From CAUPWF01 sp963515125 (lineage in GTDB: Bacteria; Bacillota; Clostridia; Lachnospirales; Lachnospiraceae): a stretch of 64,000 nt of DNA. Under the pieces are notes generated by a model. It did no database searches and was not told the DNA's origin. It saw only the letters and a list, made by a program, of their open reading frames with translations. The stretch is taken from positions 248,001 through 312,000 of the forward strand of contig JBQKKG010000001.1 of the NCBI GenBank assembly GCA_052116865.1, written 5' to 3'. This document shows, in pieces, positions 24,305 through 33,513 of this stretch. How positions within the stretch are numbered: the first letter of the stretch is position 1; each line of letters begins with the position of its first letter. The position numbers and the translations under genes were made by a program.

Positions 24305-25840
24305 GTGAGTAAATTGAAGGGGAGACAAGGCATGTATAAAGTTATTGTTGCTTTGTTTTGCGTTATTGTTTTATTTAATATATGGATGGAACCAGTACAT
24401 GCCACGATTAAGTCACCAGACGACTTTGAAGATGCAAATTGGGAATTGCTCACGAGCATAGAGCTCGAAAGTAATCCTCCCATATGGGGGCAAGGAAGTT
24501 GTAATACAGAGAATTATATAGTACTTGCTTTGAATACCAATGATGCAGATGCTTCACCGGATACAATTATGGCATTGTATAAGAATCCATATGATGAAAA
24601 TGGAAAACCAGTGGAACAATATAGTATTGCAAAACAAGTGACAGAAAGGGATTATGAACATGCTAATGGAATGGCATATAATCCTAATACTAAAGAAATC
24701 GCAATTACAGGATATGTATCGAAAGATCCGAATAATAAAGCGAGTGTATTTATTATTGATTCAGAGACGTTGGAATATAAGCGAACCGTTAAACTTGAGA
24801 ATCCAGGGAGTGATTTATTAGGGATTGATTATATGCCGGAAAAAAATCAGTATATGATTCAAGCAAGTGGGGATGGGAAAAATATTTTTTTTGTGACGGA
24901 TGGAGAATTTAATTATTCATATACATTAGACGAATCACTGCCAAGCAACACAATTGGTTGTAATTTCCAAGATTTCTGCGTATCAGGGGATTATATTATT
25001 ACGACACCACTCATGATGGGAATTAGCGAACAACAATATTTGGAAATATTTTCTATATCACAGAACCGTTTTTACAATCGGTATAAGCTGAATCTTCCAT
25101 TAGAGGCAACATTTATAGAACCAGAATCTATTTGTGAACTTTCACCAGGAAGAATTATGGTTATGGTTCCAAGTGACAACCCTAGAAGGATCAATCTTTT
25201 TGCAACAACATTACCGGCCGTTTGTACAGTCACAACTACTGTAGAAAATGGAACTATTCTCCCATCGAATACTTCCATAGACTATGGAAGTAACTATACA
25301 GTAACATATGAACCACAAGAAAACATGGGATTATTAAAGCTAACAGTAGATGGGAAAGAGGTAGATGTGAGTAAATTTCAAAAGGAATACACTTTTGAAA
25401 GCATTGAAAAAAATCATCATGTTGAAGTGAAATTTGCTGATTTACCAAAGTATTCGATTTCTACGAAAGTAAAAAAAGGAGCCATAGATAATGGGACAAC
25501 CATTATGCAGGGACAGTCGGCAACTGTTTCCTATAGACCTTCTAAGAATTATAAAGTCAGTAAAATTATAATAGATGGGAAAAAGATAAAGACAACGAAT
25601 CATAAGAATGAGTATACATTTAAGGATATACAGAAGTCCCATTCGATTCAAGTCGTTTATACTTGGAAATACAATATTGTGGTTTGGAGTGTTGTGGCAT
25701 TCCTATGTACTTTATTTGCATGCTATTATCGAGCGTTGGTGATTCGGCGCAGAAGGTCCAGAAGAAGGCGTGCACAAAGAAGACAAGAGGAGGTTCAACA
25801 CTTTAGAGATGCCATGAGAGAAGTATATGGGAAAGTATAG
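24305..25840 (+). CDS. Secreted, membrane-anchored protein with two InlB-type B-repeats
   Basis: 511 residues. A signal peptide ends near WMEPVHA (about residue 33). A domain of about 280 residues with beta-propeller-like character follows (repeated ITGYVSKD- and NYIVLALNTND-like strands). Two similar 70-residue repeats come next (about 310-380 and 383-452, each with a VENG/VKKG start and a TVDGKEV- or IIDGKKI-type strand), resembling divergent InlB B-repeats. A membrane helix and an arginine-rich cytoplasmic tail (RRRRSRRRRAQRR) end the protein. The GTG start at 24305 follows GGAGG; ATG 24332 is an alternative. Probably a cell-surface protein of unknown ligand. Confidence 0.75.
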   Translation: MSKLKGRQGMYKVIVALFCVIVLFNIWMEPVHATIKSPDDFEDANWELLTSIELESNPPIWGQGSCNTENYIVLALNTNDADASPDTIMALYKNPYDENGKPVEQYSIAKQVTERDYEHANGMAYNPNTKEIAITGYVSKDPNNKASVFIIDSETLEYKRTVKLENPGSDLLGIDYMPEKNQYMIQASGDGKNIFFVTDGEFNYSYTLDESLPSNTIGCNFQDFCVSGDYIITTPLMMGISEQQYLEIFSISQNRFYNRYKLNLPLEATFIEPESICELSPGRIMVMVPSDNPRRINLFATTLPAVCTVTTTVENGTILPSNTSIDYGSNYTVTYEPQENMGLLKLTVDGKEVDVSKFQKEYTFESIEKNHHVEVKFADLPKYSISTKVKKGAIDNGTTIMQGQSATVSYRPSKNYKVSKIIIDGKKIKTTNHKNEYTFKDIQKSHSIQVVYTWKYNIVVWSVVAFLCTLFACYYRALVIRRRRSRRRRAQRRQEEVQHFRDAMREVYGKV

Positions 25841-25870
25841 AGGAAAAGCAAAAAAAGAAGAATAAGACAG

Positions 25871-25917
25871 AGGCATATCCGATGTAAGAATTATTCCTTA
25901 CAGAGGGTATGCCTTTG
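25871..25917. terminator. Bidirectional terminator
   Basis: AGGCATATCC (25871-25880) pairs imperfectly with GGGTATGCCT (25905-25914), and TGTAAG (25883-25888) pairs with CTTACA (25897-25902). It lies between the convergent surface-protein and response-regulator genes. Confidence 0.75.
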
Positions 25918-25937
25918 TGTTAACTTAAGATTGTATT

Positions 25938-26558
25938 CTAAAGGTGCTGATAGTAGAATACCGCTAATTGCGTGCGATCTCTCAAGTCTAATTTCTCAAG
26001 TATATTGCTTAGATAATTTCTCACTGTCCCCTCGCTAAGATACAGCTCCGTTGCAATTTCTTTATTACTGTAGCCATCTGCCACAAGTTCAATAAGTTCG
26101 AATTCGCGCTTGTTAATATCATAGGCCTGGTAATTGAAGGAATGTGAGGATTGCAAAAGATCAGGTATCTTTGCGGTGATTTCATTTCCAAATACCGTTT
26201 GTCCTATATGTACTGCTTTGATGGCAGGAACAATACTTTGATAATCCTGTTTTAGAAGATAGCCTTTGGCACCAATCTTCAGAGCTTTTATAATATATTC
26301 ATCATCTAAAAAAGTAGTTAATAACAGAATCTTGGCATTTGGTTCTTTTTTTAAGATACAATATGCTGCATCAAGTCCATTCATAGTTTTCATGCGGATA
26401 TCCATCAGTAATACGTCAGGGTGCAATTCTTGGTAAAGGCGGACGGCATCTTTACCATCCATTCCAATACCAATCACTCGAAAATCTGGAGTAGATTCTA
26501 AAATCGTTTTTAATGCAGTTGCTACAAGACAATCATCATCAACAATTAATATATTCAT
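25938..26558 (-). CDS. NarL/LuxR-family response regulator (LnrK-like)
   Basis: 206 residues: an N-terminal receiver with DD acidic pair (VDDDC), phosphoryl-accepting aspartate in DVLLMDIRM and lysine in GAKGYLLK, then a C-terminal LuxR-type helix-turn-helix (ELVADGYSNKEIATELYLSE). Its ATG follows the kinase stop by 3 nt, so it is the downstream gene of a two-component operon. The ABC exporter on the other strand is the expected target. The palindrome ATGACA-TC-TGTCAT upstream of that exporter is the candidate binding site. Confidence 0.93.
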   Translation of the reverse strand: MNILIVDDDCLVATALKTILESTPDFRVIGIGMDGKDAVRLYQELHPDVLLMDIRMKTMNGLDAAYCILKKEPNAKILLLTTFLDDEYIIKALKIGAKGYLLKQDYQSIVPAIKAVHIGQTVFGNEITAKIPDLLQSSHSFNYQAYDINKREFELIELVADGYSNKEIATELYLSEGTVRNYLSNILEKLDLRDRTQLAVFYYQHL

Positions 26559-26561
26559 AGG

Positions 26562-27638
26562 TTACCCGATCCTTTCTTTTGGTATGGTAATAAAAATCTG
26601 GAATCCCTGAGTTGTATGTAACTGTAACGTTCCGTTTAACTGCTGAATACGTTCCCTCATATTTACTAAGCCAATTCCATGATTGGTATAAAAATTTTGA
26701 GAAACACCCGAACCATTATCTTGAATAATTAACTGATATAGTCCAGGATGCTCACGCATTGTAACATAAACTTGCGTGGCATAGCTGTGTTTCATAATGT
26801 TGGAAAGCGCTTCTTTGGTAATGCTGATAAAGCAATATTTTAGCGCTTTTGGTAAGTCAAGCTGCATATCGTACACATAGGATATCTTGCAAAATGTAAA
26901 GTCGTCTATCAGACCTTGAATGGCTTCTCTTAAATTAACGGAATCATCATGCAAGTCATGTACACTTTCTCGAATGTTATCCATTGCAGAGGAAAGTGTT
27001 ACATCTAACTGTTGTAAAGATTCTGCTAATCTATAGTCTTGGTTCATTGCTTTTAAAGCACCGACCATAAGGATTGATCTGGAAAGCATATGTCCCACAT
27101 TATCGTGGATTTCTCTTGCAATACGGTTTCGTTCCCGAAGAGTGGCTGTATATATTTCGGAATCTTGCTTTTCTAATAAAGCACGATTTTTATCATTTAA
27201 CAAAAGGTTTAATTCTTTGCTATCATCTCTAATTTTTCGGAAATTTTTTTCTAAATCATTGTAATGTTTTGTTTTGTAATGAAGGAGGTAGGCTATGCTG
27301 CAGCAAAGTCCAAAATACACTAAACATACAAAGGGTAAGTGTGGAAGGTAGCATATGGAACTTAGGAAAAGCATTGCAACGGCAAGTTTAGCGTTCCAGT
27401 ATAGTAAATCATAAAAAACAACAGCAAAAAAGACGCCACAAGAGGGGAAAATCAACATTACAATCATATAGAGTATGGACATGCTCAGGCTGTATTTCTT
27501 AGAATAAAAAAAGTAATTTGTTGAGGATATGGTTATGATGAGGAAAAAACCAACAATAAAAGAGGTATTCCAAGGAATCAAAGCAATCATAAATAAACAA
27601 CATATCAAAAGTAATATTTTATCGGTTAGACGACACAT
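26562..27638 (-). CDS. NarL-type sensor histidine kinase (LnrJ-like)
   Basis: 358 residues: about five or six membrane helices without a large extracellular loop (residues 1-125), a coiled-coil linker, a HisKA_3 phosphorylation box RNRIAREIHDNVGH, and a HATPase domain ending with DNGSGVS and GIGLVNMRERI. Intramembrane sensing kinases with this layout control ABC exporters for membrane-active compounds, as in the LnrJK (YfiJK) system of Bacillus. The ATG (last base 27638) lies 8-9 nt from GGGAGGG; the longer frame begins with TTG upstream of that RBS. It is divergent from the ABC genes. Confidence 0.93.
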   Translation of the reverse strand: MCRLTDKILLLICCLFMIALIPWNTSFIVGFFLIITISSTNYFFYSKKYSLSMSILYMIVMLIFPSCGVFFAVVFYDLLYWNAKLAVAMLFLSSICYLPHLPFVCLVYFGLCCSIAYLLHYKTKHYNDLEKNFRKIRDDSKELNLLLNDKNRALLEKQDSEIYTATLRERNRIAREIHDNVGHMLSRSILMVGALKAMNQDYRLAESLQQLDVTLSSAMDNIRESVHDLHDDSVNLREAIQGLIDDFTFCKISYVYDMQLDLPKALKYCFISITKEALSNIMKHSYATQVYVTMREHPGLYQLIIQDNGSGVSQNFYTNHGIGLVNMRERIQQLNGTLQLHTTQGFQIFITIPKERIG

Positions 27639-27734
27639 ATTTCTATTCCCTCCCAATCTGTTTTCTATAAAGTGCTAGAGTCTGTTCAAATTGTACCACA
27701 GCATTTCTCTGAATGCTATAAGTACTGGGAATAA

Positions 27735-27748
27735 ATGACATCTGTCAT
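27735..27748. promoter_or_regulatory. Palindromic operator for the NarL-type regulator
   Basis: A perfect inverted repeat, ATGACA-TC-TGTCAT, lies in the 192-nt region between the divergent kinase and exporter genes. Its centre is about 29 bp upstream of the exporter -35 box, a typical activator position. Confidence 0.65.
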
Positions 27749-27769
27749 GTGAATAATTACATCTTACAC

Positions 27770-27798
27770 TTATCAAAGAGTAACTGACGATTTATACT
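27770..27798 (+). promoter_or_regulatory. Promoter of the ABC exporter operon
   Basis: TTATCA (27770-27775), a 17-bp spacer and TATACT (27793-27798). The weak -35 fits a promoter that depends on the response regulator. Confidence 0.55.
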
Positions 27799-27830
27799 GT
27801 TAATAGATAATTGATAGAGGAGGAAAGAAT

Positions 27831-28763
27831 ATGATTAAAATAGAAAATTTAGTAAAGCGTTATGGGTCTATGGTGGCCTTGGATCATTTAAATTTAGAAA
27901 TTAGCGAAGGAGAAATATATGGTCTATTAGGTCCAAATGGGTCGGGAAAAACAACGGCCATCAATTGTATGTTATCTTTATTAAAATTTGATAAGGGCTC
28001 TATTCGTATATTGGGAAAAGAAATGAAACCGGACAGTTATGATATTAAGCGACAAATTGGAGTTGTTATGCAAAATGTAGCAGTATTTGATCAAATGACT
28101 GTATATGAAAATATTGACTATTTCTGTGGATTATATGTGGATGATAAAAATGAACGCAACCACTTGGTCAAGGAGGCAATTTCTTTTGTTGGATTAGAAG
28201 ATTTTGTGAAGGTGCGTCCGAAAAAATTATCAGGAGGCCTCTTACGAAGGTTAAATATTGCGTGTGGTATTGCTCATAAGCCAAGATTAATTATTATGGA
28301 TGAACCAACGGTGGCAGTAGATCCACAGAGCCGCAATAAGATATTAGAAGGAATCAAAGACTTGAACAAACAAGGGTCTACAATTATTTACACATCCCAT
28401 TATATGGAAGAGGTAGAACAAATTTGTTCTAGAATTGCAATCCTTGATCATGGTAGATGCTTGGCAACAGGAACAAAAGAAGAATTGAAAGCAATGATTA
28501 AAACAGGAGAAATAATTACTATAGAGGCAGTTGCATTGAGTGACAGGCAACTGAATGATATCAAGGAGTTACCACATGTTTTTCAAGTGTCTTATGAGGA
28601 ACAAATTCTAAAGATACAATGTAATGGAGCGAAACACAATTTAGTACGCGTGTTGAATTATTTGCAAAATGAAGAGATTTCATTTGGCAGGGTATTTGCA
28701 GAGCAACCAACATTAAATGATGTCTTTTTAGAGATTACAGGGACACAGTTAAGGGATTCTTAA
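27831..28763 (+). CDS. ABC exporter ATP-binding protein (LnrL-like)
   Basis: 310 residues. The nucleotide-binding domain has Walker A GPNGSGKTT, the ABC signature LSGGLLRRL and Walker B LIIMDEPTVAVDP, followed by the H-loop histidine in YTSHYMEE. A C-terminal extension of about 90 residues is typical of drug-export ATPases of the LnrL/BcrA type. It begins after GAGGAGG. It forms an operon with two permeases and is divergent from the NarL-type two-component system, which matches the linearmycin-resistance arrangement of Bacillus. Substrate unknown. Confidence 0.92.
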   Translation: MIKIENLVKRYGSMVALDHLNLEISEGEIYGLLGPNGSGKTTAINCMLSLLKFDKGSIRILGKEMKPDSYDIKRQIGVVMQNVAVFDQMTVYENIDYFCGLYVDDKNERNHLVKEAISFVGLEDFVKVRPKKLSGGLLRRLNIACGIAHKPRLIIMDEPTVAVDPQSRNKILEGIKDLNKQGSTIIYTSHYMEEVEQICSRIAILDHGRCLATGTKEELKAMIKTGEIITIEAVALSDRQLNDIKELPHVFQVSYEEQILKIQCNGAKHNLVRVLNYLQNEEISFGRVFAEQPTLNDVFLEITGTQLRDS

Positions 28764-28781
28764 AGTAGGGGGAAGAAAAAA

Positions 28782-29906
28782 ATGAAACATCTGATGAAAT
28801 ATAGCTTTCTTCAAATGATGCGTGATACAGGGGTTATGTTCTGGGCACTTGTATTTCCAATTATTTTGGGAACCATGTTTTACTTTGCTTTTGGAAATGG
28901 AGCTGCTTCAGAAAATTTAGAGATGATTCCAATCGCAGTAGTTAATGAGGGAGAGAATCCAAATACAGAGTCATTTACAGCTTTTCTCAAAGAACTGGAT
29001 GGAGATACCCTTAAAATCGTGCAATTAGATGAAGAGAAGGCAGAAAAAAAGTTATTAGCAGGAGATATTTACGGAATCTATACGTTAGACAAAGAAATTA
29101 AATTGACGGTGTCTGCTTCGGGAATGCGAGAAAGTATTTTACAATCTCTTTTGGATGGATACAATAAGCATGCGGCAATGATTATGGAGATTGCACAGAC
29201 GCATCCAGAAAGATTGACGGAGGCAATGGACACATTAACAGATTATAAAGAGATGACAAAAGAAGTTTCGCTAGGGGGGAGAACGTTAGATACGTTTCAA
29301 CAGTATTTTTTCGCTCTGATTGCCTTTGCATGTATGTCAGGTGCGTATTTAGGTATGAAAACAGCAACAGAAATGCAGGCGAATATAACAGCTCTTGGGG
29401 CTAGACGTAGCGTTACGCCAACGCATAGGATGAAGTTAGTTGTAAATGATATGTTGGTCGTTTTTGGGGTTCATTTTGCAAATATTTTAATCCTATTGGG
29501 ATACTTAAGATTTATTCTTCATATAGATTTGGGAAATCAATGGGGGTATATTTTGTTGGTTTGTCTTGTTGGTAGTATGGTTGGTGTTGCGTTGGGAATA
29601 TTTATTGGAAGTGTAGGTAAAGCCGGACTCAATGTAAAAATGGGATTGCTGGTAGGTATGACTTTAATTACTGGATTTTTGGCAGGTCTTATGATGGCGA
29701 ATATAAAGGATATTATAGAAACATATTGTCCTATTGTAAACAGATTAAACCCGGCAGCACTCATTGCAGATACATTCTATTGTTTGACCGTTTATGACGA
29801 TATGGCAAGATACTCAAAGAATTTGATTACGTTGGTAGTGATGAGTGTTGTGCTTATTGGTGTGGGATTTTTATTAGTAAGGAGGGAACGTTATGACAGT
29901 ATTTAG
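28782..29906 (+). CDS. ABC-2 type permease (LnrM-like)
   Basis: 374 residues with the ABC-2 exporter layout: an N-terminal helix (FWALVFPIILGTMFYFAFG), a soluble extracytoplasmic domain (about 45-165) and five or six C-terminal helices. A short glycine-rich stretch, GTMFYFAFGNGAASENLE, begins the exposed part. The gene follows the ATPase by 18 nt, with AGGGGGAAG as RBS. The next permease gene overlaps its end by 14 nt, suggesting the two assemble as a heterodimer with the ATPase. Confidence 0.88.
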   Translation: MKHLMKYSFLQMMRDTGVMFWALVFPIILGTMFYFAFGNGAASENLEMIPIAVVNEGENPNTESFTAFLKELDGDTLKIVQLDEEKAEKKLLAGDIYGIYTLDKEIKLTVSASGMRESILQSLLDGYNKHAAMIMEIAQTHPERLTEAMDTLTDYKEMTKEVSLGGRTLDTFQQYFFALIAFACMSGAYLGMKTATEMQANITALGARRSVTPTHRMKLVVNDMLVVFGVHFANILILLGYLRFILHIDLGNQWGYILLVCLVGSMVGVALGIFIGSVGKAGLNVKMGLLVGMTLITGFLAGLMMANIKDIIETYCPIVNRLNPAALIADTFYCLTVYDDMARYSKNLITLVVMSVVLIGVGFLLVRRERYDSI

Positions 29907-31050
29907 AGGATATATGACGATTGTGAAACGTAACCTTGGAATATTAATTATGTATTTGACCATCTTTATGACTATTACAATTATCATACAATTTAGCTAT
30001 ATGCATGACAAAGAACAAGAAAATTTTCAATCTACAAAGTTGAAAATTGCAATCATTGATAGAGATAAAAGTAGTCTATCAAAAGGAGTAACTTCTTATT
30101 TGAAAGAGCAACATAATTATGTGAAAATGGAAGATAATAAGGGGCAGTTACAGGAGGAATTGTTCTATAGAAATGTAGATTATATAGTGATTATTCCGAA
30201 AAACTTTGAAGCAGATTTTTTAGAGCAAGATGCGAAAATATTGACTACTAAAGTACCAGGTTCATTTTCAGGATATTATGTTGATCAACAGCTAGATTCT
30301 TATTTGAATAATATTCGAGTATATAATGCCTCGGGTTATAGTGTAGGAGAGGCTGTAGAGCTAACAGGAGAACAAGCAAAAGCGGTACCAAAGGTTACGC
30401 TACTTGACAAAAGTGAAAATGGAGGGGAAGCTCCTGGATACTCCTATATGTTCCGCTATATGCCATATCTATTTATATCTGTGTTGTGTTATGCGATGAG
30501 TATTGTATTGGTAGAATTTAGGAATCAGGAAGTGAAAAGACGAATGCTTTGTTCATCGGTATCTATTCGAAAGCAAAATAGTCAGGCAATCTTGGCATTT
30601 TTAATCGTCGGTATTGTGGATTGGTGTATTTGTATGTTGCTTCCAATTGTAATGTACCAGAAGGAATTTTTAGCAAGTAATAATTTAAAATACTATTTTG
30701 CAAACAGTTTTACATTTATGGTAGTTTCACTTGCTTTATCGTTCTTAGTAGGAGTATGCGCAAAAAACACAAATGTAATTAATAATATTGTAAATGTCAT
30801 ATCACTTGGTTTATGCTTTTTGGGAGGTGTATTTGTTCCAATCTACATGTTGGGTAAGGGAGTAAAAAAAGTATCACAGTTTTTGCCCACGTATTGGTAT
30901 GAAGAGGCAAATGATTTATTGGCCAATTATGGTACATTGACACCCCAGTTTAGTCAACAAGTGTGGAAAAGTATTGGAATTCAACTGATTTTTGCATTTG
31001 CATGCACTGGAGTTGCACTAGCTATTGTGAAGTATCAGCAACAAGATTAG
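29893..31050 (+). CDS. ABC-2 type permease (LnrN-like)
   Basis: 385 residues with the same architecture as the preceding permease: an N-terminal helix (GILIMYLTIFMTITIIIQF), a large outside domain (about residues 45-190) and five to six C-terminal helices, including a NVISLGLCFLGGVFVPIY segment typical of ABC-2 exporters. It starts behind AAGGAGG within the end of the upstream permease. Probably forms a membrane heterodimer for export of an amphiphilic antimicrobial or lipid; this is inferred from the LnrLMN analogy. Confidence 0.87.
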   Translation: MTVFRGYMTIVKRNLGILIMYLTIFMTITIIIQFSYMHDKEQENFQSTKLKIAIIDRDKSSLSKGVTSYLKEQHNYVKMEDNKGQLQEELFYRNVDYIVIIPKNFEADFLEQDAKILTTKVPGSFSGYYVDQQLDSYLNNIRVYNASGYSVGEAVELTGEQAKAVPKVTLLDKSENGGEAPGYSYMFRYMPYLFISVLCYAMSIVLVEFRNQEVKRRMLCSSVSIRKQNSQAILAFLIVGIVDWCICMLLPIVMYQKEFLASNNLKYYFANSFTFMVVSLALSFLVGVCAKNTNVINNIVNVISLGLCFLGGVFVPIYMLGKGVKKVSQFLPTYWYEEANDLLANYGTLTPQFSQQVWKSIGIQLIFAFACTGVALAIVKYQQQD

Positions 31051-31060
31051 TAGGTGTGAA

Positions 31061-31089
31061 TTGTGATTTTCTATTTGTAGTGATATAAT
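31061..31089 (+). promoter_or_regulatory. Promoter of the YoaK-type gene
   Basis: TTGTGA (31061-31066), a 17-bp spacer and a perfect TATAAT (31084-31089), 30 nt before the ATG. Confidence 0.65.
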
Positions 31090-31118
31090 TATTCCAGAAA
31101 TGGGAGATAACAAAAATC

Positions 31119-31829
31119 ATGAAGAAAATGACACAGTTGGAAAAAAAGTTTGAAGTGGAACTTGGCAAGGAGTTTCCAAAACATGAATTATTTCATATCG
31201 GTGCACTTCTTGCCATTGTAGGGGGGTTTTTAGACTCGTACACCTTTATACTGCGTGGAGGTGTATTTGCAAATGCGCAAACAGGAAATATCATGCTATT
31301 GGCAATTTATGCAGCAGACGGTCAAGTGAGAAGGGCTTCTTATTTTATAGTACCTATATTGGCATTCGCAGCAGGAGTATTGGTGACAGAGTATATAAAA
31401 CATCGTTTTTTAGCGCAAAAATTCAAGCAATGGGAACGCTTGATTATACTTATAGAAATATGTTTGTTATCGTTAGTTGGTCTAATTCCAATGAAGGTTC
31501 CAAATGAAATTGTAAATATTTTAATATCATTTGTTTGTTCTATGCAGGTGAACAGTTTTAGGAAGGTTAAGCATTTGCCATATGCTTCTACGATGTGTAC
31601 TGGTAATTTAAGATCTGCTATGGAACAGGTATCTAAATATTTGTTAACAAAAGACAAATGTGCTAAAGAATATGCACTTCAATATTTTGGCATTATAGGA
31701 TTTTTTAGCATAGGTGCATTTAGTGGCGCACTACTAGCAAATTTAATTGGAATGAAAAGTATTTGGATTTGCAGCTTCGTGCTATTATTGGTTCTATATT
31801 GCATGAGGGACAGGGAGAATGTTAAATAG
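31119..31829 (+). CDS. YoaK/DUF1275-family membrane protein
   Basis: 236 residues and about six hydrophobic helices with the DUF1275 pattern: an early GGFLDSYTFI followed by ANAQTGNI, and a later MCTGNLRSA segment. The function of this family is unknown; small-molecule transport or membrane sensing has been suggested for relatives. It has its own promoter and ends in a stop that lies within the perfect palindrome at 31819-31870, so it is probably monocistronic. Confidence 0.88.
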   Translation: MKKMTQLEKKFEVELGKEFPKHELFHIGALLAIVGGFLDSYTFILRGGVFANAQTGNIMLLAIYAADGQVRRASYFIVPILAFAAGVLVTEYIKHRFLAQKFKQWERLIILIEICLLSLVGLIPMKVPNEIVNILISFVCSMQVNSFRKVKHLPYASTMCTGNLRSAMEQVSKYLLTKDKCAKEYALQYFGIIGFFSIGAFSGALLANLIGMKSIWICSFVLLLVLYCMRDRENVK

Positions 31830-31870
31830 GGACGGGGGCAATACACATTGCCCCCGTCCCTATTTAACAT
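31819..31870. repeat. Perfect palindrome, family 2, acting as bidirectional terminator
   Basis: Arms of 24 bp (31819-31842 and 31847-31870) pair perfectly around ACAC. The core is GGGACGGGGGCAAT. The left arm contains the stop codon of the YoaK-type gene (31827-31829), and the right arm ends next to the stop codon of the convergent ABC-F gene. Related, less perfect copies occur at 8159-8184 and 45217-45248. Confidence 0.85.
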
Positions 31871-33430
31871 TTATCTAACGATTTTAGTAGTCCATTTCGT
31901 ACAGTCCCAAACATCAGTGACAATATTTTGATAGAATTCTGGCTCGTGACAGACCATTAGTATACTGCCTTTATATGCAGTTAAGGCACGTTTTAATTCT
32001 TCTTTAGCATCTACATCTAAATGGTTCGTTGGTTCATCTAGGAGTAAGATATTCGTTTCTTTATTAATTAACTTACAAAGACGGACTTTTGCTTGTTCAC
32101 CACCACTTAATACACGTACCAAACTTTCAATATGTTTGGTAGTAAGTCCACACTTGGCTAAAGCGGAACGCACTTCATATTGTGTAAGAGATGGAAAATC
32201 ATTCCAAATCTCATCAATACAAGTAGTTTTATTCCCTGGTGTCATTTCTTGTTCGAAGTATCCAATCTGAAGGTTATCACCTAAGATACAGGTTCCCTTC
32301 CGTGGTTTGATTAGACCTAATATACTTTTTAAGAGTGTAGTTTTTCCAATGCCGTTTGCTCCTATAAGTGCAATTTTCTGACCACGCTCCATGGAAAGAG
32401 TTAGAGGTCTGGATAGCGGCTCATCATATCCAATTACTAAATCATTCGTTTCAAAGATGTATTTACTCGGAGTGCGACCTTGGCGAAAATGAAATTCTGG
32501 TTTGGGTTTCTCCGTAGCAAGTTCAATGACATCCATCTTATCTAATTTCTTCTGACGTGACATGGCCATGTTACGGGTAGAGACGCGGGCCTTATTTCGA
32601 GCTACAAAGTCCTTGAGTTCCCCGATTTCTTGCTGTTGACGTTTATAAGCAGCTTCCAACTGCGCTTTTTTAACAGCATGTACTTGGAGAAAGTTATCAT
32701 AGTCACCTACATAACGATTTAATTCCTGATTCTCCATATGATAGATCAGATTCACAACACTGTTTAAAAACGGAATGTCGTGGGAAATAAGAATAAATGC
32801 ATTCTCATATTCAATCAGATAACGCTTTAACCATTCAATATGTTGTTCATCGAGATAATTGGTTGGCTCATCGAGTAGTAAAATATCTGGTTTTTCAAGC
32901 AATAATTTACCTAATAGTACTTTCGTTCTTTGACCGCCACTTAAGTCCGTGACGTCTTTAGATAAACCTATATCGAATAAACCTAACGCCCTTGCAACTT
33001 CATCCACTTTTGCATCGATGATATAAAAATCATGTAAGGTGAGGGTATCTTGGATTGTTCCTAGTTCTTCCATCAACAATTCCATTTCGGTCTCGCTAGC
33101 ATCACCAAGAGAGTCACAGATTAGATTCATTTTATCTTCCATCTCGTACAGATAGGAAAATGCCGTCTTTAAAACGTGCTCAATGGTCATTCCCTTCTCG
33201 AGTACAGTATGTTGATCAAGATACCCAACACGTACACGTTTTGACCATTCTACCTTTCCTTCATCTGGTTGTAGCTTTCCAGTTACCACATTCATGAACG
33301 TAGATTTTCCTTCTCCGTTGGCACCAACAAGTCCGATATGCTCTCCTTTTAAAAGACGGAAGGAAACATCTTGAAATATGGCGCGGTCTCCAAAACCATG
33401 GGATAAGTGTTCTACATTTAATATACTCAT
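31871..33430 (-). CDS. ABC-F family ATPase (translation factor/antibiotic resistance type)
   Basis: 519 residues with two nucleotide-binding domains in one chain and no membrane segment, the mark of ABC-F proteins. Domain 1 has Walker A GANGEGKST and signature LSGGQRTKV; domain 2 has GANGIGKTT and LSGGEQAKV; both have DEPTN. The linker (about residues 235-310) is charged and helical. ABC-F proteins bind the ribosomal E site and modulate translation or protect from antibiotics. I cannot separate the YkpA/YbiT-like class from a resistance factor. The ATG (last base 33430) follows GAGGAG, so a five-codon extension in the open frame is unlikely. Confidence 0.92.
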   Translation of the reverse strand: MSILNVEHLSHGFGDRAIFQDVSFRLLKGEHIGLVGANGEGKSTFMNVVTGKLQPDEGKVEWSKRVRVGYLDQHTVLEKGMTIEHVLKTAFSYLYEMEDKMNLICDSLGDASETEMELLMEELGTIQDTLTLHDFYIIDAKVDEVARALGLFDIGLSKDVTDLSGGQRTKVLLGKLLLEKPDILLLDEPTNYLDEQHIEWLKRYLIEYENAFILISHDIPFLNSVVNLIYHMENQELNRYVGDYDNFLQVHAVKKAQLEAAYKRQQQEIGELKDFVARNKARVSTRNMAMSRQKKLDKMDVIELATEKPKPEFHFRQGRTPSKYIFETNDLVIGYDEPLSRPLTLSMERGQKIALIGANGIGKTTLLKSILGLIKPRKGTCILGDNLQIGYFEQEMTPGNKTTCIDEIWNDFPSLTQYEVRSALAKCGLTTKHIESLVRVLSGGEQAKVRLCKLINKETNILLLDEPTNHLDVDAKEELKRALTAYKGSILMVCHEPEFYQNIVTDVWDCTKWTTKIVR

Positions 33431-33513
33431 ATATAATCTCCTCATTTGGTAAGTTATAGAACAAAATGTTCGCCTATACTATATCACAGAAATAAGATTT
33501 AGGATATCCCTTT

